64,000 nucleotides of DNA from Thiocapsa sp. (lineage in GTDB: Bacteria; Pseudomonadota; Gammaproteobacteria; Chromatiales; Chromatiaceae), in assembly GCF_022340925.1 (NCBI RefSeq), contig NZ_JAJDNA010000008.1, positions 1 through 64,000 on the forward strand, given 5' to 3'. Shown piece after piece: positions 7,155 through 17,608 of this stretch. The notes beneath the pieces were generated by a model that ran no database searches, was not told where the DNA came from, and was given only the letters and a program-made list of their open reading frames with translations. Position numbers and translations under genes: made by a program. Within the stretch, counting starts at the first letter, position 1; each line of letters starts with the position of its first letter.

Positions 7155-10019
7155 TCACAGGGCGGCAATCCGTTGCCGTTGGGCCTGCAGATTCGCGATG
7201 GCCGCTGACTGCTCGGCGAGCCGCGTACGCTCCTTCGCGACCACCGTGGGTGGCGCCTTGTCGACGAAGCCGGGGTTGGCGAGCTTCTGCTCGACCCGGG
7301 CGATCTCGTCGGTGAGACGCGCGATCTCCTTGTCGAGGCGCCCGAGCTCAGCGTCCTTGTCGATCAGCCCCGCCATGGGGATGAGCAGCTTCATGGTGCC
7401 GACGAGCGCAATCGCCGACTCGGGCGCCGCCGAGTCGTCGTCCAACAGGGTCAGGGACTCGACACGCGCGAGGAAATCGAGGTAGGGTCGGGCGACCTCG
7501 AGCCAGGTCTTGTCCTGTGAAGAGGCGTTGGCGACCAGGACGCGCAGCGACCTGCCAAGGGGGATGTTCATCTCGCCCCTGATGCGGCGGATCCCCAGGA
7601 TGACCTGCTGGACCCAATCGATCTCGGCGACGGCCGCGGGGTCCTCAGCGGAGGGGTCGGCGACCGGGTAGGGGGCGAGCATGATGGTCTTGGGATTGTG
7701 CCCCGCGGCCTCGGCAGCGGTGTGCGGCCGGATCTTCTGCCAGATCTCCTCGGTGATGAAGGGCATGATCGGGTGGGTGAGCCGCAACAGGGTCTCCAGG
7801 GTCTCGACCAGGGTCCGGCGCGTGCCGCGTTTGGCGGCCTCGCTCGTGAGCGTGCCGGTCAGCACCGGTTTGGAGAGCTCCAGGTACCAGTCGCAGAAGG
7901 CGTTCCAGGTGAAGTCGTAGATCGCCTGGGCGGCAAGATCGAAGCGGTAGCCCTCGATGGCGTCGGTGGCGGTGGTGATGGTGGCGTTCAGACGGGCGCG
8001 GATCCAGCGGTCGGCAGCGGAGAGCTCCACCGCGCCGCCGGTCTGGCCGCAGTCCTGCCGCTCGGTGTTCATCAGGACATAGCGGGAGGCATTCCAGAGC
8101 TTGTTGCAGAAGTTCCGGTAGCCCTCGATGCGGCCCAGATCAAACTTGACGTCGCGGCCCGTGGTGGCGAGCGCCGCGAAGGTGAAACGCAGGGCGTCCG
8201 TGCCGAATCCCGGGATCCCGTCGGGGAAGTCCTTGCGGGTCTGCTTGGCGATCGTCTCCGCGAGACGCGGCTGCATCATCCCCTTGGTGCGTTTCTCCAC
8301 CAGCTCTTCACGCCCAACCCCATCGATCAGATCGATGGGGTCGAGCACATTGCCCTTGGACTTCGACATCTTCTCGCCATGGGCGTCGCGAACCAGGCCA
8401 TGGATGTAGACGTCCTTGAAGGGGACATCCCGCATGAACTTCAGCCCCATCATGATCATCCGAGCGACCCAGAAAAAGATGATATCGAAGCCGGTGACCA
8501 GGACCGAGGTGGGATAGAAGGCGCCAAGGCGGCCGGTTTCCCGGGGCCAGCCGAGTGTGCTGAAGGGCCAGAGTGCGGAGCTGAACCAGGTGTCGAGCAC
8601 GTCCGGGTCCTGGAGCAGCACGACGTCGGCATCGAAGCCGTGGCGAGCGCGAACCTCCTCCTCGGAGCGGGCGACATAGACATTGCCTTCGACGTCGTAC
8701 CACGCCGGTATCCGGTGCCCCCACCAGATCTGACGACTGATGCACCAATCCTGGATGTTGCGCATCCACTCGAAATAGGTGTTTTTCCAGTTGTCCGGAA
8801 CGAAGCGGATCCTCCCCTCTTCGACGGCGGTGATTGCCGGCTCGGCAAGGGGCTGCACGCGCACGTACCACTGGTCGGTCAGATAGGGCTCGATGACGGC
8901 ACCGGAGCGGTCTCCTCGCGGCTGCTGGAGCCGGTGCTCCTTCACTGCTGCGAGCAGGCCCTCGGCCTGGAGGTCGGCGACGATGCGCCGCCGGGCCGCG
9001 TAGCGGTCGAGACCCACGTAGGCCTCGGGCAGCAGCTCACCCTCCTCGGGGGCGTTGGCGCGGATCGCCGCGTCGGGGGTAAGAATATTGATCAGACCGC
9101 CGTGGGGCTGCGTGGCGATCGCGGTCTCGTCGCGATGGCGGAGCCAGACCTGGTGGTCGTTGAAGTCGTGCGCGGGTGTGATCTTGACGCAACCGGTCCC
9201 GAACTCCGGGTCGGCATGCTCGTCGGCGATGATCGGGATGCGTCGGCCGGTCAGGGGAAGCTCGACGAGCTCGCCGACCAGGTGCCTGTAGCGCTCGTCC
9301 TCCGGGTTGATGGCGACTGCGCAGTCGCCGAGCAGGGTCTCGGGCCGGGTGGTCGAGACCACAAGATACGGCGGTCCCGCTGCGCCGGGCGGCAGGACCA
9401 ATGGGTAGCAGATGTCCCACATGTGTCCGTCCTCTTCCTCTGAGAGGACCTCGAGATCGGAGACCGCCGTGTGCAGCGCCGGGTCCCAGTTGACCAGCCG
9501 CTTCCCGCGGTAGATGAGACCTTCCTCGAACAGCCGGACAAAGACCTCGCGCACGGCGTCGGACAGGCCCTCGTCCATGGTGAAACGCTCGTGCTGCCAG
9601 TCCAGCGAGGAGCCGAGCCGGCGCAGCTGCCGGGTGATGTTGCCGCCGGACTCGCGCTTCCACTCCCAGACCCGCGCGATGAAGTTCTCGCGACCCAGGT
9701 CGTGACGGGTCCGGCCCTCCAGCTCCAACTGGCGTTCCACCACCATCTGAGTGGCGATGCCCGCGTGGTCCGTCCCCGGCTGCCACAGCGTGCGATCGCC
9801 CTTCATTCTGTGATAGCGCACCAGGGTGTCCATGATGGTGTTGTTGAAGCCGTGGCCCATGTGCAGGCTGCCGGTCACATTGGGCGGCGGGATCATGATG
9901 CAATAGGTGCCGCCCCCTTCGTTTCGCGGGTGGTCGGACGGGACGAAATAGCCCTGGTCCTCCCAATGGCGATACCAGGTTCTCTCCAGGGTTTGCGGAT
10001 CGTAGTTTTTGTCCAGCAT
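7155..10019 (-). CDS. valS: Valyl-tRNA synthetase
   Basis: A class I aminoacyl-tRNA synthetase of 954 residues that charges tRNA-Val. The HIGH box is in [14 protein letters not shown] (HMGH about 53-56) and the KMSKS box in [10 protein letters not shown] (about 547-551). The long connective (editing) domain lies between them. The C-terminus has the Val-type tRNA-binding coiled coil, with alternating Lys/Glu in [21 protein letters not shown] 10019 (MLDKNYDP) fits homologues better than the ORF opening 30 bases upstream. It is divergent from ppdK with about 230 bases between. Confidence 0.97.
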   Translation of the reverse strand: MLDKNYDPQTLERTWYRHWEDQGYFVPSDHPRNEGGGTYCIMIPPPNVTGSLHMGHGFNNTIMDTLVRYHRMKGDRTLWQPGTDHAGIATQMVVERQLELEGRTRHDLGRENFIARVWEWKRESGGNITRQLRRLGSSLDWQHERFTMDEGLSDAVREVFVRLFEEGLIYRGKRLVNWDPALHTAVSDLEVLSEEEDGHMWDICYPLVLPPGAAGPPYLVVSTTRPETLLGDCAVAINPEDERYRHLVGELVELPLTGRRIPIIADEHADPEFGTGCVKITPAHDFNDHQVWLRHRDETAIATQPHGGLINILTPDAAIRANAPEEGELLPEAYVGLDRYAARRRIVADLQAEGLLAAVKEHRLQQPRGDRSGAVIEPYLTDQWYVRVQPLAEPAITAVEEGRIRFVPDNWKNTYFEWMRNIQDWCISRQIWWGHRIPAWYDVEGNVYVARSEEEVRARHGFDADVVLLQDPDVLDTWFSSALWPFSTLGWPRETGRLGAFYPTSVLVTGFDIIFFWVARMIMMGLKFMRDVPFKDVYIHGLVRDAHGEKMSKSKGNVLDPIDLIDGVGREELVEKRTKGMMQPRLAETIAKQTRKDFPDGIPGFGTDALRFTFAALATTGRDVKFDLGRIEGYRNFCNKLWNASRYVLMNTERQDCGQTGGAVELSAADRWIRARLNATITTATDAIEGYRFDLAAQAIYDFTWNAFCDWYLELSKPVLTGTLTSEAAKRGTRRTLVETLETLLRLTHPIMPFITEEIWQKIRPHTAAEAAGHNPKTIMLAPYPVADPSAEDPAAVAEIDWVQQVILGIRRIRGEMNIPLGRSLRVLVANASSQDKTWLEVARPYLDFLARVESLTLLDDDSAAPESAIALVGTMKLLIPMAGLIDKDAELGRLDKEIARLTDEIARVEQKLANPGFVDKAPPTVVAKERTRLAEQSAAIANLQAQRQRIAAL

Positions 10020-10246
10020 TGCCGTTGCGCCGATGCCCGGGAAGTCCAATCAGGGCACGAGTATACCCGAAGGCGTTTCCGGCTCGACCGGGCGTGCGAG
10101 CGCCGGAGCGGGGCGTCCTCGCGAAATTCATTCCGACCGGAGCACCAGCTCTGCCACAATAGCGCCTGTTGCCGCGGCAACCCCGCTGCCGCGGGCTCGA
10201 GTCCAGACAACCCGCAACGAATCGACGAGAGAGGTACGAAGGAACC

Positions 10247-13021
10247 ATGGCAACCACGACCACCAAACATGTCTTCGCCTTCGAGGAAGGAGACGGCAAG
10301 GACAAGAAGCTGCTTGGCGGCAAGGGCGCCAACCTGTGCGAGATGACCCAGATGGGACTCAATGTCCCGCCGGGCTTTGTGATCTCCACGGCTGCCTGCC
10401 TGGAATATCTCGATGCGCCAGACCGTGCCTTGCCGGCCGGCCTGATGGACGCGGTCCATGAGCAGATGCGCACGCTGGAGAAAAAGACCGGCAAGGGCTT
10501 CGGCGATCCGGACAACCCGCTCCTGGTCTCGGTGCGATCCGGGTCGGCCATGTCTATGCCCGGGATGATGGACACCATCCTGAATCTGGGCCTCAATGCC
10601 GAGACCCTGCTGGGCGAGATCAGCTCGACGGGGGATGCGCGCTTCGGTTACGACGCCTATCGGCGGTTCATCCAACTGTTCGGCAAGGTCGCTCTCGGCG
10701 TGCCGGACGCGGCCTTTGACCAGGAGCTCGAGGCGGTCAAGGAGGCGGCGCATGCCAAGCAGGACGTCGACCTGACGGCGAACGACCTCAAGGAGGTCAG
10801 CGAGCGATTCCTCAAGGTCGTCGAGGCGCATACGGGTCACCCCTTCCCCTCTGACCCCTACCAACAGCTGGAGATCGCGATCAAGGCGGTCTTCAACAGC
10901 TGGGGTGGCAAGCGCGCGGTCGATTACCGCAAGCAGTTCAACATCACGCCTGACATGGCCAACGGAACCGCGGTCAATGTGGTGACGATGGTCTTCGGCA
11001 ACCGCGGCGACGACTCGGCGACGGGTGTCGCCTTTACCCGCAACCCCGGCTCGGGCGAGAACAAGCTCTACGGCGAGTATCTGGTCAATGCCCAGGGCGA
11101 GGACGTCGTCGCCGGGATCCGCACGCCGAAGCCGATCGATCGGTTGCGGGTCGAGATGCCCGAGATGGCGGCGCAGCTCGACATCCTGCGCGACAAGCTG
11201 GAGAGCCATTACCGTGAGGTGCAGGATTTCGAGTTTACCATCGAGCGGGGTCAGCTCTTCTGCCTGCAGACGCGTAACGGGAAGATGAACGCGGTCGCCA
11301 TGGTGCGTACCTCGGTGGAGATGGAACGAGAGGGCCTGATCAGCAAGGAGGAGGCGCTGCTGCGGATTCAGCCCGACTTGCTCGAGCAGATGCTCTTCCC
11401 GCGTCTGAATCCCACCATCAAGGCCGAGGCGGTCGCGCAGGGATTGCCAGCATCCCCCGGCGCGGCATCCGGGATTGCGGTCTTCGATGCGGATCGTGCC
11501 GAGCAGCTGGGCCATGGGCTCAGCCAGAAGGTGATCCTCGTACGCGAGGAGACCAAGCCCGAGGACATCCATGGCTTCTTCGCCTCCGAGGGCATCCTGA
11601 CCTCACGTGGCGGCAAGACCTCGCATGCCGCGGTGGTGGCGCGCGGGATGGGCAAGCCTTGTGTCGCAGGCGCCGAGGGGATCAGTGTCGACGTCAATCG
11701 CCGCGAGGCCCGGGTCGGTCTCACCAGCTTCAAGGAGGGTGATGTCATCACGATCGACGGGACCTCCGGCAAGGTTTACCTGGGTGCGATCCCGACGGTC
11801 GAGCCGGACTTCACGCCGGAGCTCGACATCCTGCTCGGTTGGGCCGACGAGGCGGCCAGTCTCAAGGTGATGGCCAATGCGGATACGCCCGACGACGCGC
11901 GCCGTGCCCGCAAGTACGGCGCCGTGGGCATCGGCCTGGCGCGCACCGAGCGGATGTTCAACGACGTCGAGCGTCTGCCGGTGGTGATCGAGATGATCGT
12001 CGCAGAGACGCCTGAGCAGCGGCAGGCCGCCCTTGACAAGCTGCTCCCGCTGCAGCGTAAGGATTTTCGCGATCTGTTCGAGGTCATGGCACCGAACCCG
12101 GTGACCATCCGGCTGCTCGATCCGCCGATCCATGAGTTCCTGCCGGACGAGCATGTTTTGGAGCGCGAGCTCGCCGATCTGCGGGCCTTGGCTCGGGCGA
12201 CGCGCGGGATGACGGTGCTGGCCGGGGCCATGGGGCTGCTGCACTCGCCCGAGAATGTCCGTCATGACGTCGATTCTCTGCGGCGTATGGTGGATCCCGC
12301 GATGGTCGAGGAGGCGATCGCCAAGAAGGAGGCGATGCTCCGGAAGGTGAGGGCCCTGTACGAGACCAACCCCATGTTGGGCCACCGCGGTGTGCGGCTG
12401 GGCATCACCTTTCCCGAGATCTATCAGATGCAGATCCGCGCGATTCTGGAGGCCGCCGCCGAGTGCGCCAAGGCGGGTATCGACGTGCAGCCCCAGATCA
12501 AGGTTCCGCAGGTCTGCACCGCGCAGGAGTTGAGGATGGTGAAGGGGTTCGTGGACACCATCCACGCCGAGGTCGCCGAGACCTACGGCCAGCCGGTCAA
12601 GTTCAAGTTCGGCACCATGATCGAGGTGGTGCGGGCCTGCATGCGTGCCGAGTCGCTTGCCGAGGAGGCGGAGTTCTTCTCGTTCGGCACCAACGACCTC
12701 ACGCAGGCGACCTTCTCCTTCTCGCGCGAGGATGCGGAGAACAAGTTCCTACCGCTCTACAACCAGTCGGGCATCCTGCAGGACAACCCCTTCGAGGTCC
12801 TGGACGTGAAGGGGGTCGGCAAGCTGATGCAACTGGCGGTGGACTGGGGGCGTTCGGTCAAGCCGGGCCTGCACGTGGGCATCTGCGGCGAGCATGGGGG
12901 CCACCCGGCCTCCATCGCCTTCTGCCACCAGGCCGGCCTCGACTATGTGAGCTGCTCGGGACCGCGCGTGCCGGTCGCCCGGCTGGCGGCCGCCCATGCC
13001 GCGCTCAAGGCGGCACGATAA
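10247..13021 (+). CDS. ppdK: Pyruvate, phosphate dikinase
   Basis: A 924-residue enzyme interconverting pyruvate, ATP and Pi with PEP, AMP and PPi. The N-terminal ATP-grasp domain opens with LLGGKGANLCEMTQMGLNVP. The central swivelling domain carries the phospho-accepting His in GGKTSHAAVVARGMGKPCV (about residue 459). The TIM-barrel PEP domain ends with the CGEHGGHPASI catalytic Cys region (about 881). ATG 10247 is preceded by GAAGGAA. The enzyme feeds pyruvate into gluconeogenesis at low ATP cost, useful in an autotroph. It is the full enzyme, in contrast to the partial PEP-synthase-like protein at 60587-63373. Confidence 0.96.
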   Translation: MATTTTKHVFAFEEGDGKDKKLLGGKGANLCEMTQMGLNVPPGFVISTAACLEYLDAPDRALPAGLMDAVHEQMRTLEKKTGKGFGDPDNPLLVSVRSGSAMSMPGMMDTILNLGLNAETLLGEISSTGDARFGYDAYRRFIQLFGKVALGVPDAAFDQELEAVKEAAHAKQDVDLTANDLKEVSERFLKVVEAHTGHPFPSDPYQQLEIAIKAVFNSWGGKRAVDYRKQFNITPDMANGTAVNVVTMVFGNRGDDSATGVAFTRNPGSGENKLYGEYLVNAQGEDVVAGIRTPKPIDRLRVEMPEMAAQLDILRDKLESHYREVQDFEFTIERGQLFCLQTRNGKMNAVAMVRTSVEMEREGLISKEEALLRIQPDLLEQMLFPRLNPTIKAEAVAQGLPASPGAASGIAVFDADRAEQLGHGLSQKVILVREETKPEDIHGFFASEGILTSRGGKTSHAAVVARGMGKPCVAGAEGISVDVNRREARVGLTSFKEGDVITIDGTSGKVYLGAIPTVEPDFTPELDILLGWADEAASLKVMANADTPDDARRARKYGAVGIGLARTERMFNDVERLPVVIEMIVAETPEQRQAALDKLLPLQRKDFRDLFEVMAPNPVTIRLLDPPIHEFLPDEHVLERELADLRALARATRGMTVLAGAMGLLHSPENVRHDVDSLRRMVDPAMVEEAIAKKEAMLRKVRALYETNPMLGHRGVRLGITFPEIYQMQIRAILEAAAECAKAGIDVQPQIKVPQVCTAQELRMVKGFVDTIHAEVAETYGQPVKFKFGTMIEVVRACMRAESLAEEAEFFSFGTNDLTQATFSFSREDAENKFLPLYNQSGILQDNPFEVLDVKGVGKLMQLAVDWGRSVKPGLHVGICGEHGGHPASIAFCHQAGLDYVSCSGPRVPVARLAAAHAALKAAR

Positions 13022-13153
13022 GGGCAGGGTGCTCGATGCCCGGCCAGGGATGGCCGTTGGCGGCATCAAGGTTCTGAGCCGACCGGGTCAGAGCCTTGTT
13101 GCCAGCCCGTCCTCAGTGCGACCCTTTGTCAGCTCGGCTGCGGAGAGCCATCC

Positions 13154-15589
13154 TTGAGACAGGCCTCTGAACCTTGTGCGCGTGGTGAGTCGATTCGGGT
13201 GCGCGGCCTGGTCCAGGGGGTTGGGTTTCGGCCGACCGTCTGGCGGCTCGCCCACGAGTGCGGCCTGCGCGGGGATGTGCGCAACGACGGGGAGGGGGTG
13301 CTGATCCGGGTGCGCCTGGATGCGGCCTCCGATGTCCAGGCATTGGGTGGCTTTCTGAATCGTTTGGACGAGGCGTGTCCGCCGCTCGCGCGGATCGATT
13401 CGATCGAGCGCGGGGTGATCGCGGACAGCGATGCCTTGGCGGAACTCTCGGATACGGCTGGCTTCGTGATCCTGGAGAGTGCGGCGACCGCCGCGCGCAC
13501 CGGGATCGTTGCCGATGCGGCGACCTGCCCGGCCTGTGTCGCAGAGGTCCGCGACCCTGCCGATCGCCGGTATCGCTATGCCTTCACCAATTGCACCCAC
13601 TGTGGGCCGCGTCTGAGCATCGTCAGCGGCATCCCGTATGATCGCGCCCAGACCAGCATGTCGGTCTTCCCCATGTGTCCTGATTGTGCCAGGGAATATG
13701 CGGATCCGGCGGATCGGCGCTTCCATGCCCAGCCCAACGCCTGCCCTGTCTGTGGCCCGAGGGTCTGGCTCGAGGGTGAGCGGGGCCATCCCCTCGAGCC
13801 GGTGGTGCTCGCAACCGAGGATGCGATTGCGGCGGCTGGCCGCCTGCTCGGTGAGGGTCGGATTCTCGCCGTCAAGGGGATCGGCGGCTTTCACCTGGCG
13901 TGCGATGCGACGAATCCCGACGCGGTCGCCGAGCTGCGTGGGCGCAAGCGGCGCCTCGCCAAGCCGTTCGCGCTCATGGCCCGTGACCTGGATGTCCTCC
14001 GGGCATATTGTCGGGTCACGCCGTTGGAGGAGGCTCTGCTCGCCGGTCCGGCGGCGCCCATCGTCTTGCTTGACAGGCTCGTTTGGGCGGGGTTGGACGC
14101 GGTCGGCGCCGGGCGGCCGCGCCCTCTGGCACCGGATGTCGCCCCCGGCCAGATCACCTTGGGGTTCATGCTCCCTTACAGCCCGCTTCACCATCTGCTC
14201 CTGGCTGACTGGGACCGCCCATTGGTGATGACCAGCGGCAATCTGCGCGAAGAGCCGCAGTGCATCGACAATGCGGATGCGGTGGGACGTCTCGGCGGGC
14301 TGGCCGACCATCTGCTGCTTCATGACCGCGTGATCGTCAATCGCGTCGATGACTCCGTTGTGAGGGTCATGGCAGGTGAGCCTCGCCTGCTACGGCGGGC
14401 GCGCGGCCATGCCCCGACGCCCTTGCCACTGCCGCCCGGTTTCGAGAGGGCGCCCCCCCTGCTGGCGCTGGGCGCGGAGCTCAAGAATACCTTCTGTCTC
14501 ATCCACGACGGTCAGGCGATCCTGTCGCAGCATCTTGGCGACCTCGAAGACGCGAAGACGGCGCGCGAATACGAGCGGACGATCGCGTTGTATCTGGACC
14601 TCTTCCAGGTCTCCCCCAAGGCCCTGGCTGTTGACCTGCACCCGGATTATCGTTCGAGCCTGATCGGCCGCGACTGGGCGGCCCGGGATGGACTGCCGCT
14701 GATCGGGGTGCAGCATCATCATGCCCACCTGGCCTCGGTGCTGGCCGACAATGGCTGGCCGCTGGACGCCGGACCCGTCCTCGGGGTCCTGCTCGACGGG
14801 CTGGGCTATGGCGCTGACGGCACGCTCTGGGGCGGTGAGTTTCTGGTCGGGGACTACCTTGACTATGTCAGGGTCGGATATCTCAAACCAGTTGCCATGC
14901 CGGGCGGGACGCGCGCGATCCTGGAACCCTGGCGGAACCTCTATGCCCACCTGGAGAGCGCCGGCGGCTGGTCGTCCTGGCGCTCACGCTACCAGGGGCT
15001 GGAGCCGATCGAGCGACTCGACGTCAAGCCGCTCGCGGTCCTGCGGACCCTAATCGAGCGCGGATGCAATGCACCGCTGTCCAGCTCGGCCGGGCGGCTC
15101 TTCGATGCGGTTGCGGCGGCGCTGGGCGTGGGAGGAGAGGTCCTGACCTATGAGGGTCAGGCCGCCATCGAGCTGGAGGCAATCGCGGCGGGTGCCGGCG
15201 AGCGCAACGCTCGCGGTTATCCCTTTGCCCGAATCTCGGAGCCCTCCGGCGAGGTACTGGATGCTGCGCCGCTGTGGGTCGACCTGCTCGAGGATCTCAG
15301 GCGCGGGCGCGCGCCTGACCAGATCGCGGCGTCCTTCCATGCGGGCTTGGCGATGGCGATCTGCACGCTCGCCCTGGATCTGGCGGGTCGTCGGGGTCTT
15401 TCCACCGTCGCCCTCTCGGGCGGCGTCTTCCAGAACCGGCTCCTCCTGGAAACCGTCACGGACGATCTGGAGAGCGCCGGACTGCGGGTGCTGCTTCAGC
15501 GGCGGGTGCCTGCGAACGATGGGGGTCTCGCGCTCGGTCAGGCGGCGGTTGCGGTCGCGCGGACACGCGAAGCCCTGCGTCCCCGATAG
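13154..15589 (+). CDS. hypF: [NiFe] hydrogenase maturation carbamoyltransferase HypF
   Basis: An 811-residue HypF, which uses carbamoyl phosphate and ATP to place a thiocarbamate on HypE, source of the CN ligands of [NiFe] hydrogenase. Domains in order: acylphosphatase (VRGLVQGVGFRPTVWRLA, residues 15-100), two Cys4 zinc fingers (CPACVAEV with CTHCGPR; CPDCAREY with CPVCGP; about 119-195), YrdC domain (VKGIGGFHLACDATN, about 215-400), and a Kae1-like domain with GVQHHHAHLAS. The only suitable start is TTG 13154, with GGAG 8 bases upstream. No other hyp or hydrogenase gene is in the window, so partners must lie elsewhere. Confidence 0.95.
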   Translation: MRQASEPCARGESIRVRGLVQGVGFRPTVWRLAHECGLRGDVRNDGEGVLIRVRLDAASDVQALGGFLNRLDEACPPLARIDSIERGVIADSDALAELSDTAGFVILESAATAARTGIVADAATCPACVAEVRDPADRRYRYAFTNCTHCGPRLSIVSGIPYDRAQTSMSVFPMCPDCAREYADPADRRFHAQPNACPVCGPRVWLEGERGHPLEPVVLATEDAIAAAGRLLGEGRILAVKGIGGFHLACDATNPDAVAELRGRKRRLAKPFALMARDLDVLRAYCRVTPLEEALLAGPAAPIVLLDRLVWAGLDAVGAGRPRPLAPDVAPGQITLGFMLPYSPLHHLLLADWDRPLVMTSGNLREEPQCIDNADAVGRLGGLADHLLLHDRVIVNRVDDSVVRVMAGEPRLLRRARGHAPTPLPLPPGFERAPPLLALGAELKNTFCLIHDGQAILSQHLGDLEDAKTAREYERTIALYLDLFQVSPKALAVDLHPDYRSSLIGRDWAARDGLPLIGVQHHHAHLASVLADNGWPLDAGPVLGVLLDGLGYGADGTLWGGEFLVGDYLDYVRVGYLKPVAMPGGTRAILEPWRNLYAHLESAGGWSSWRSRYQGLEPIERLDVKPLAVLRTLIERGCNAPLSSSAGRLFDAVAAALGVGGEVLTYEGQAAIELEAIAAGAGERNARGYPFARISEPSGEVLDAAPLWVDLLEDLRRGRAPDQIAASFHAGLAMAICTLALDLAGRRGLSTVALSGGVFQNRLLLETVTDDLESAGLRVLLQRRVPANDGGLALGQAAVAVARTREALRPR

Positions 15590-15694
15590 GCTTGGTCGCT
15601 TCAGCACAGACAGCGTCCGGCACAGGCCCTGCGGGACGCCGGCGCGCAGGCGTCGCCGCGCCGATCCGCGGCATGCAGCCCCGACCATCGACGG

Positions 15695-15731
15695 CTTTGC
15701 TTCCTGCGCGCCTTTGCGGTTCAAATTGCCG
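15695..15731 (+). repeat. CTTTGCG-type short dispersed repeat, copy A, upstream of alr
   Basis: CTTTGCTTCCTGCGCGCC runs into TTTGCGGTTCAAATTGCCG. It is nearly the same as the element at 25019-25056 and related to shorter copies in the cbb region. It ends 31 bases before the alr ATG, exactly as far as copy B ends before the korA ATG. Confidence 0.6.
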
Positions 15732-15762
15732 AATCCAGGTCTCGGTATCAAGGAGGTCCCCG

Positions 15763-16845
15763 ATGTCCCGTCCCGTCCGCGCGCGCATCCATCTGGATGC
15801 GGTGCGCGACAATTTCCGCCAAGCCAAGCGTCTGGCGCCGGGCTCACGGGCGCTCGCGGTGATCAAGGCCAACGGCTACGGACATGGGGCCATCGCGATC
15901 GCCCGCGCGCTCGCCGATGAGGCCGACGGCTTCGCGGTCGCCTGTGTCGAGGAGGCGATGGAGCTGCGCGACTCAGGCATTCGCGGCCCGATCCTGCTGC
16001 TGGACGGGCTCTTCACGCCCGATGAAATGACGCTGGTCGAGCAGGTTGATCTGACACCTGTGGTCCACAGCCATCTGCAGCTGGATTGGCTGCTCGCGGC
16101 ACGCCCAATGCGCCTGCTCGATTGCTGGCTCAAGATCGATACCGGGATGCATCGGATGGGGCTGGCGCCGGACGACTTCGCCGATGCTTACGCCGACCTT
16201 GCGGGCTGCCCGCATGTGCGCGATGTGGTCCTGATGTCGCATTTTGCCCGCGCTGACGAGCTGACGCACCCCTTTACTGCCGAGCAGATCCAGGTCTTCG
16301 AGCGGGCGACAATGTCGATCCAAGCCCCCCGGAGCCTCGCCAACTCGGCGGCAATCCTGGCCTGGCCGCGTTCACACGGCGATTGGACACGGCCGGGGAT
16401 CATGCTCTACGGGGCCACTCCGCTGGACGCGGAGCATCCCTCGGCCGCCCGGCTGCGCCCGGCCATGACGCTGGAGTCCGCCCTCGTCTCGGTACGCGAC
16501 CTTCCGACCGGGGCGCCTGTCGGCTACGGTGGTCGGTTCGTGTGCGAACGGCCGACCCGAGTCGGGGTCGCTGCCATCGGATACGCCGACGGCTATCCCC
16601 GTCATGCCCCGGACGGGACGGCAGTCGCTGTCAACGGTCGCATGACCCGCATCATCGGTCGGGTTTCAATGGATCTCGTCACTCTGGACTTGACCGGGAT
16701 CGAGGATGCCGCCATCGGCGATCCGGTCGAGCTCTGGGGATCGCAGGTGCCTGTCAATGCAGTCGCGAAGGCCAGCGGGACCATCGCCTATCAGCTCTTC
16801 ACCAATGTCAGCCGGCGCGTGCCCTTGATCTACCAGGGTACGTAG
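15763..16845 (+). CDS. alr: Alanine racemase
   Basis: A 360-residue PLP-dependent racemase supplying D-alanine for peptidoglycan. The PLP lysine is in LAVIKANGYGHG (Lys35). The second catalytic residue is the Tyr of AAIGYADGYPRH (about 268), and RPGIMLYG and RVSMDLVTLDLT complete the family signature. ATG 15763 has a strong AAGGAGG at 15750-15756. The longer open frame starting at 15592 reads through a dispersed repeat and is not coding. The gene is 170 bases after hypF and could be in its transcript. Confidence 0.95.
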   Translation: MSRPVRARIHLDAVRDNFRQAKRLAPGSRALAVIKANGYGHGAIAIARALADEADGFAVACVEEAMELRDSGIRGPILLLDGLFTPDEMTLVEQVDLTPVVHSHLQLDWLLAARPMRLLDCWLKIDTGMHRMGLAPDDFADAYADLAGCPHVRDVVLMSHFARADELTHPFTAEQIQVFERATMSIQAPRSLANSAAILAWPRSHGDWTRPGIMLYGATPLDAEHPSAARLRPAMTLESALVSVRDLPTGAPVGYGGRFVCERPTRVGVAAIGYADGYPRHAPDGTAVAVNGRMTRIIGRVSMDLVTLDLTGIEDAAIGDPVELWGSQVPVNAVAKASGTIAYQLFTNVSRRVPLIYQGT

Positions 16846-16995
16846 CGGATGACGCGGACCCCCTCGCGGTCCGGACCCACCTCGACAGGATGGAGAGCTG
16901 CGCTGGAGCCCTGCCGCGAGCAGCCTGGTCAGGCGCGTGCCCGGAGGCCCCGGCGCCTGTATGCGCTGTTGCCCTGCCCGCCGGACAGCGCGACC

Positions 16996-17544
16996 TCAGA
17001 AGCTGACGCCGATGCCGCCACCGACACCGTGACCGCCGCTCCCGATCCCGATGCTGATCCAGGGTCGCGCGTAGGGAGTCCAGCCCGCCCCGGTGTCCGC
17101 CTCGTCCGGCCAGAGCCGCAGCAGGGCGCGATCCAGGACCGGAAAGGCGTAGCGAGCCTCGTCGACCCGGCCCTCGCGCACCGCGGAGATGCGCCCGGTG
17201 GCCGTGACCCGCCGACCGGCACGGTAGTCCGACGGCTCGAGGAATCCCGGGTGACGCGCGATGAAGCGACCGACCGGCACGCCCCCCGTCAGCGGGCGCC
17301 CGCAGCGGTCGAGCCGATAGGCGACTGCCTCCACCTCGGTGTCTTCGGCGAGATTGCGGGTGGAGGCGATGACACCGCCCCAGGTCACGACCGTTCCCTC
17401 ACCTCGGCCCAGCGAAGCGACCTTGGCGGGTGTGAGGTCAGAGCCCCCGACCGGTGTCATGCAGTCCTGCCGGGTCGCGCAAGCGGCGAGCAGCAGAAGG
17501 GCGAGGCCGCTGAAACCAAAGCGCAGGAGGGGGTCAATCGTCAT
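16996..17544 (-). CDS. Slp-family outer-membrane lipoprotein
   Basis: A 182-residue lipoprotein. The signal peptide ends in LLLAAC, with the lipobox Cys near residue 21. The body matches the Slp family: WGGVIASTRNLAEDTEVEAVAYRLD followed by GRFIARHPGFLEPSDYRAGRRVTATG and YAFPVL. Slp is a starvation- or stationary-phase-induced outer-membrane lipoprotein in Escherichia coli; mechanism unknown. The Gly-rich C-terminus (SIGIGSGGHGVGGGIGVSF) looks like a surface tail. I start at ATG 17544 because it puts the signal peptide at the N-terminus. A second slp gene lies directly upstream, 64 bases away, so this is a tandem pair. Confidence 0.85.
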   Translation of the reverse strand: MTIDPLLRFGFSGLALLLLAACATRQDCMTPVGGSDLTPAKVASLGRGEGTVVTWGGVIASTRNLAEDTEVEAVAYRLDRCGRPLTGGVPVGRFIARHPGFLEPSDYRAGRRVTATGRISAVREGRVDEARYAFPVLDRALLRLWPDEADTGAGWTPYARPWISIGIGSGGHGVGGGIGVSF

Positions 17545-17608
17545 GGCGCGACGGCCTCTCTCAGCCAAGTTGACGTCGAGCAGCATGCGGTCGGCGTCAC
17601 TCTCGATG

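Noticed and set aside
7698-9443. 581-codon open frame on the plus strand
   Set aside because: It is antisense to valS over its whole length, with low-complexity Gly/Asp/Val composition and no family; a GC-rich shadow.
13088-14323. 411-codon minus-strand frame
   Set aside because: Antisense to the acylphosphatase, zinc-finger and YrdC parts of hypF.
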